Below the pieces are notes generated by a model. That model searched no databases and had not been told where the DNA came from. It saw only the letters and a program-made list of their open reading frames with translations. This document shows, one piece after another, positions 4,577 through 6,137 of a DNA stretch of 6,137 bases (positions within the stretch are counted from its first letter, which is position 1; the number at the start of each line of letters is the position of its first letter). The DNA lies in assembly GCA_030669465.1 (NCBI GenBank), contig DAOVDN010000076.1, positions 1 to 6,137 on the forward strand. Direction: 5' to 3'. This DNA comes from Desulfobacterales bacterium. Lineage in GTDB: Bacteria; Desulfobacterota; Desulfobacteria; Desulfobacterales; ETH-SRB1. Position numbers and translations under genes: made by a program.

Positions 4577-5146
4577 TCAAGCATGACCCGCTGTATCCGA
4601 AAGAAAAGCCGGATCTATCCCTATATTTTTCAATGCCTCTTCCCATCGCGACCCAGCCGGCATATCAAAAATAATTCCTCCAGAAACAGGACCTGTAAGC
4701 CAGCTATTTCCCATTATTTCTGATTCTAATTGGCCCGACCCCCAGCCGGCACATCCCAGAGTTATAATAAAGGATTCAGGACCTCCGTCCATAGCTACTG
4801 CCGCTAAAATATCTCTGGTATTACTCATAGCAAGAGAAGGCGTAATTATAAGACAACCTTCCCAGTCAAAGGGAGGACCATGGAGCACAAATATCTCGCC
4901 CATATGGACAGGTCCACCAATATGGATTGGTATAGATCCTAAGTCGGGCATATAGTCCATGTTAAGCTCATCAAAAATATCCTTTCCGGACAGGGAGGGA
5001 TGAACACGATTTACAACAATACCTACAGCCCCTTCTGTAGTATGTTCGGAAATACAGACAACTGTCTGAAAAAAATTCGGATCAGACAGACCGGGCATGG
5101 CTATAAGAAACTCTCCTTTAAGAAAAGTAGAACATTTATTTTCCAT
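4577..5146 (-). CDS. yqgE: YqgE/AlgH family protein (UPF0301)
   Basis: This 189-residue protein is the usual length for the YqgE/AlgH family (UPF0301, PF02622). The motifs appear in order: FLKGEFLIAMPGLSDPNFF near residues 8-26, GAVGIVVNR at 39-47, IHIGGPV at 74-80, and LGCAGWGSGQLESEI at 130-144 with NSWLTGP after it. The family is widespread and structurally known, but its biochemical role is unsettled; in Pseudomonas algH was linked to alginate regulation. No signal peptide is visible, so it is cytoplasmic. I start at ATG 5146, which has GGAG (5153-5156) six bases upstream; starting at the GTG 5158 would place that site inside the gene. It follows the PPC-domain gene by 20 bases and is probably cotranscribed with it. 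Confidence 0.93.
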   Translation of the reverse strand: MENKCSTFLKGEFLIAMPGLSDPNFFQTVVCISEHTTEGAVGIVVNRVHPSLSGKDIFDELNMDYMPDLGSIPIHIGGPVHMGEIFVLHGPPFDWEGCLIITPSLAMSNTRDILAAVAMDGGPESFIITLGCAGWGSGQLESEIMGNSWLTGPVSGGIIFDMPAGSRWEEALKNIGIDPAFLSDTAGHA

Positions 5147-5166
5147 ATATTTCTCCACGAATTGTA

Positions 5167-5610
5167 TTATGGATTTAGCAGTTTGAATCCTGTTTGAGAT
5201 TCAAACGTTCTGATACCGGTTGTTTCCGTTAATTCAAAAAGGATGACTTCCATTATGTGCCACACCTTAACACCATTACGGATGCATCCGGTTGTTGTAA
5301 ATGTTTTTCTACCACAGGCCATGTGCATATGAAGCACCGGCTTACCCTCGTCATCCGGAAAAATGGTTCCAGTACCTGCTACCTCATGAACATTGTCAAG
5401 GATATGCTCCATCGGCACTATGGTTTTCGTACGTCCATGCTCTGGTCCTACCACCAGCTTGCTCCCTTTGTCAGCCCCTCCGACAATGATTAGCGCCGCA
5501 GCCTTAATGGACTGCTTGCGCGCAAACTTTTCAATCTCTTCATGAACAACATCTCCGTCTTCAAGACGTATAACAAAAATCCGCCCCTGCTTTGCCTGTG
5601 AATATTTCAT
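5167..5610 (-). CDS. PPC-domain (DUF296) protein
   Basis: This 147-residue protein of the PPC/DUF296 family (PF03479, plants and prokaryotes conserved) consists almost wholly of the domain. The start MKYSQAKQGRIFVIRLEDGD leads to IKAAALIIVGGADKGSKLVVG (35-55) and then PVLHMHMACGR with His94 and His96, the metal-binding pair of the family. The usual GGHL segment is replaced by TTGCIRNGVKVWHIMEVILF near 107-125, so the third metal ligand is altered or supplied by Cys109 or His118. Prokaryotic members form trimers; their function is unknown. No clear ribosome binding site precedes the ATG at 5610, the nearest purine block lying 16 or more bases away. It begins the operon with yqgE and faces the divergent HTH/zinc-ribbon gene across 115 bases. 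Confidence 0.9.
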   Translation of the reverse strand: MKYSQAKQGRIFVIRLEDGDVVHEEIEKFARKQSIKAAALIIVGGADKGSKLVVGPEHGRTKTIVPMEHILDNVHEVAGTGTIFPDDEGKPVLHMHMACGRKTFTTTGCIRNGVKVWHIMEVILFELTETTGIRTFESQTGFKLLNP

Positions 5611-5650
5611 ATTGAATCGTTCAATGTCCTCTGGTAGGGTGAATCAACAT

Positions 5651-5679
5651 TTTATCAGAGCCATAATCTCTTTTGTAAA
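5651..5679 (-). promoter_or_regulatory. Candidate promoter of the PPC-yqgE operon
   Basis: On the minus strand TTTACA (5674-5679), a 17-base spacer and GATAAA (5651-5656) would start transcription near 5644, about 34 bases before the PPC start. The match is moderate. Confidence 0.4.
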
Positions 5680-5705
5680 AATACATTTTCCCAAAGTCAA
5701 TAATA

Positions 5706-5715
5706 TTCTATAGAA
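5706..5715. promoter_or_regulatory. TTCTATAGAA palindrome just upstream of the HTH/zinc-ribbon gene
   Basis: A perfect 10-bp palindrome ends ten bases before the ATG at 5726 and overlaps a possible -10 element (TATAGA, 5709-5714). It could be an autoregulatory site for the HTH protein encoded next to it. The region is A/T-rich, so chance cannot be excluded. Confidence 0.3.
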
Positions 5716-5725
5716 ATATATTTTA

Positions 5726-6007
5726 ATGCAAACGATTCGCCGGCATATCATATCGCTCCTTAAAAACCATGAAATGAACGCCAGAGAAATCTCTAAGGCA
5801 TTGGGGATTCGAGAAAAAGAGGTTTACGATCATCTTGAGCATATTCGCCGTTCAATAAAAACCCAAAAAAAGAAACTTGTGATCCATCCGTTTCGCTGTT
5901 TGATCTGTGATTATGTGTTTAAAGACCGGAAACGTTTATCGCGTCCCGGTCGTTGCCCGCAATGCAAACAAGGGCATATTGAGGCTGCCACGTTTAAAAT
6001 CGTATAA
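5726..6007 (+). CDS. HTH/zinc-ribbon transcription regulator (COG3357-like)
   Basis: This is a 93-residue predicted DNA-binding protein. Residues 1-50 form a winged-helix-like HTH: MQTIRRHIISLLKNHEMNAR, then EISKALGIREKEVYDHLEHI as helix-turn-recognition helix. Residues 54-83 form a zinc ribbon with Cys58 and Cys61 (FRCLIC) and Cys77 and Cys80 (GRCPQC). The order HTH then Zn ribbon fits COG3357, known mainly from archaea and anaerobic bacteria. The ATG at 5726 has no ribosome binding site, and the frame is closed by TAG at 5711, so the transcript may be nearly leaderless. It is divergent from the PPC-yqgE operon and may control it or itself. The ligand is unknown. Confidence 0.85.
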   Translation: MQTIRRHIISLLKNHEMNAREISKALGIREKEVYDHLEHIRRSIKTQKKKLVIHPFRCLICDYVFKDRKRLSRPGRCPQCKQGHIEAATFKIV

Positions 6008-6048
6008 TATAAAACTCGTAACATTTTAGCCTTTTGAAAAAGACTCTG

Positions 6049-6104
6049 ACAGGATAACAGGATATACAAGATTCTGTTTCAAGTGCAGCAAACAAATCTA
6101 TCCG
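6049..6104. repeat. Degenerate ACAGGATA tandem/inverted intergenic repeat
   Basis: ACAGGATA occurs twice in tandem (6049-6056 and 6057-6064), followed by a decayed third unit TACAAGAT (6065-6072). TATCC (6099-6103) is inverted against GGATA. This looks like a worn copy of the CAGGATTTACAGGAT-type hairpin repeat often scattered between genes in Desulfobacterales and other bacteria; that comparison is from memory. No gene is seen in 6008-6137. Confidence 0.55.
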
Positions 6105-6137
6105 GTAAATCATAAAAAAGAATCACAACTGGTTTAT

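Overview
The window looks like chromosomal DNA of an anaerobic, probably sulfate-reducing, deltaproteobacterium of the Desulfobacterales type. That placement is an inference. It rests on the gene content (Mrp ATPases, NifX/ORP-fold proteins, a DUF134 regulator, a CGGC-domain remnant, a radical SAM protein with a winged helix), on many Cys-rich small proteins, and on intergenic repeats of a style I associate with that group. No rRNA, tRNA, CRISPR or transposase gene is visible.

Right-hand part (about 4410-6137). A 50-residue Cys-rich protein is encoded on the plus strand at 4410-4562 and converges on a two-gene minus-strand operon: a PPC/DUF296 protein (5167-5610) and a YqgE/AlgH protein (4577-5146). 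Divergent from that operon, a plus-strand HTH/zinc-ribbon regulator lies at 5726-6007. It is followed by a degenerate copy of a short-unit dispersed repeat.

Central part (about 1863-4100). A minus-strand operon reads DUF134 regulator, NifX/ORP-like protein 1, Mrp ATPase, NifX/ORP-like protein 2, then an 18-codon stump of a CGGC-domain gene. Its promoter (TTGACA, 17 bases, TATTTT) overlaps repeated TGAGAA-type sites that may be the operator for the DUF134 protein. This gene set resembles the ORP (orange protein) loci of Desulfovibrio, in which Mrp-type and ferredoxin-containing MinD-type ATPases occur with small NifX-fold proteins. The likely theme is handling of Fe-S or other metal clusters.

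Left-hand part (1 to about 1860). This stretch looks eroded by deletions. The CGGC gene is cut off, followed by palindromic AGCTTATCAGCT-type repeats. Next comes a short open frame of unknown origin that ends in an ATGA overlap with the radical SAM gene. The radical SAM gene itself (496-1464) runs out of frame into the remains of a ferredoxin-type MinD ATPase gene, of which only the P-loop region and a few short motifs survive in three frames. A second Mrp ATPase gene starts at 353 and runs off the window; its last 30 codons are unusually GC-rich and Gly-rich.

In working terms, the central operon is complete enough to function, with scaffold/carrier (Mrp), two small cluster-binding-fold proteins and a regulator. 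The ferredoxin-type ATPase partner expected in such loci survives here only as a pseudogene.
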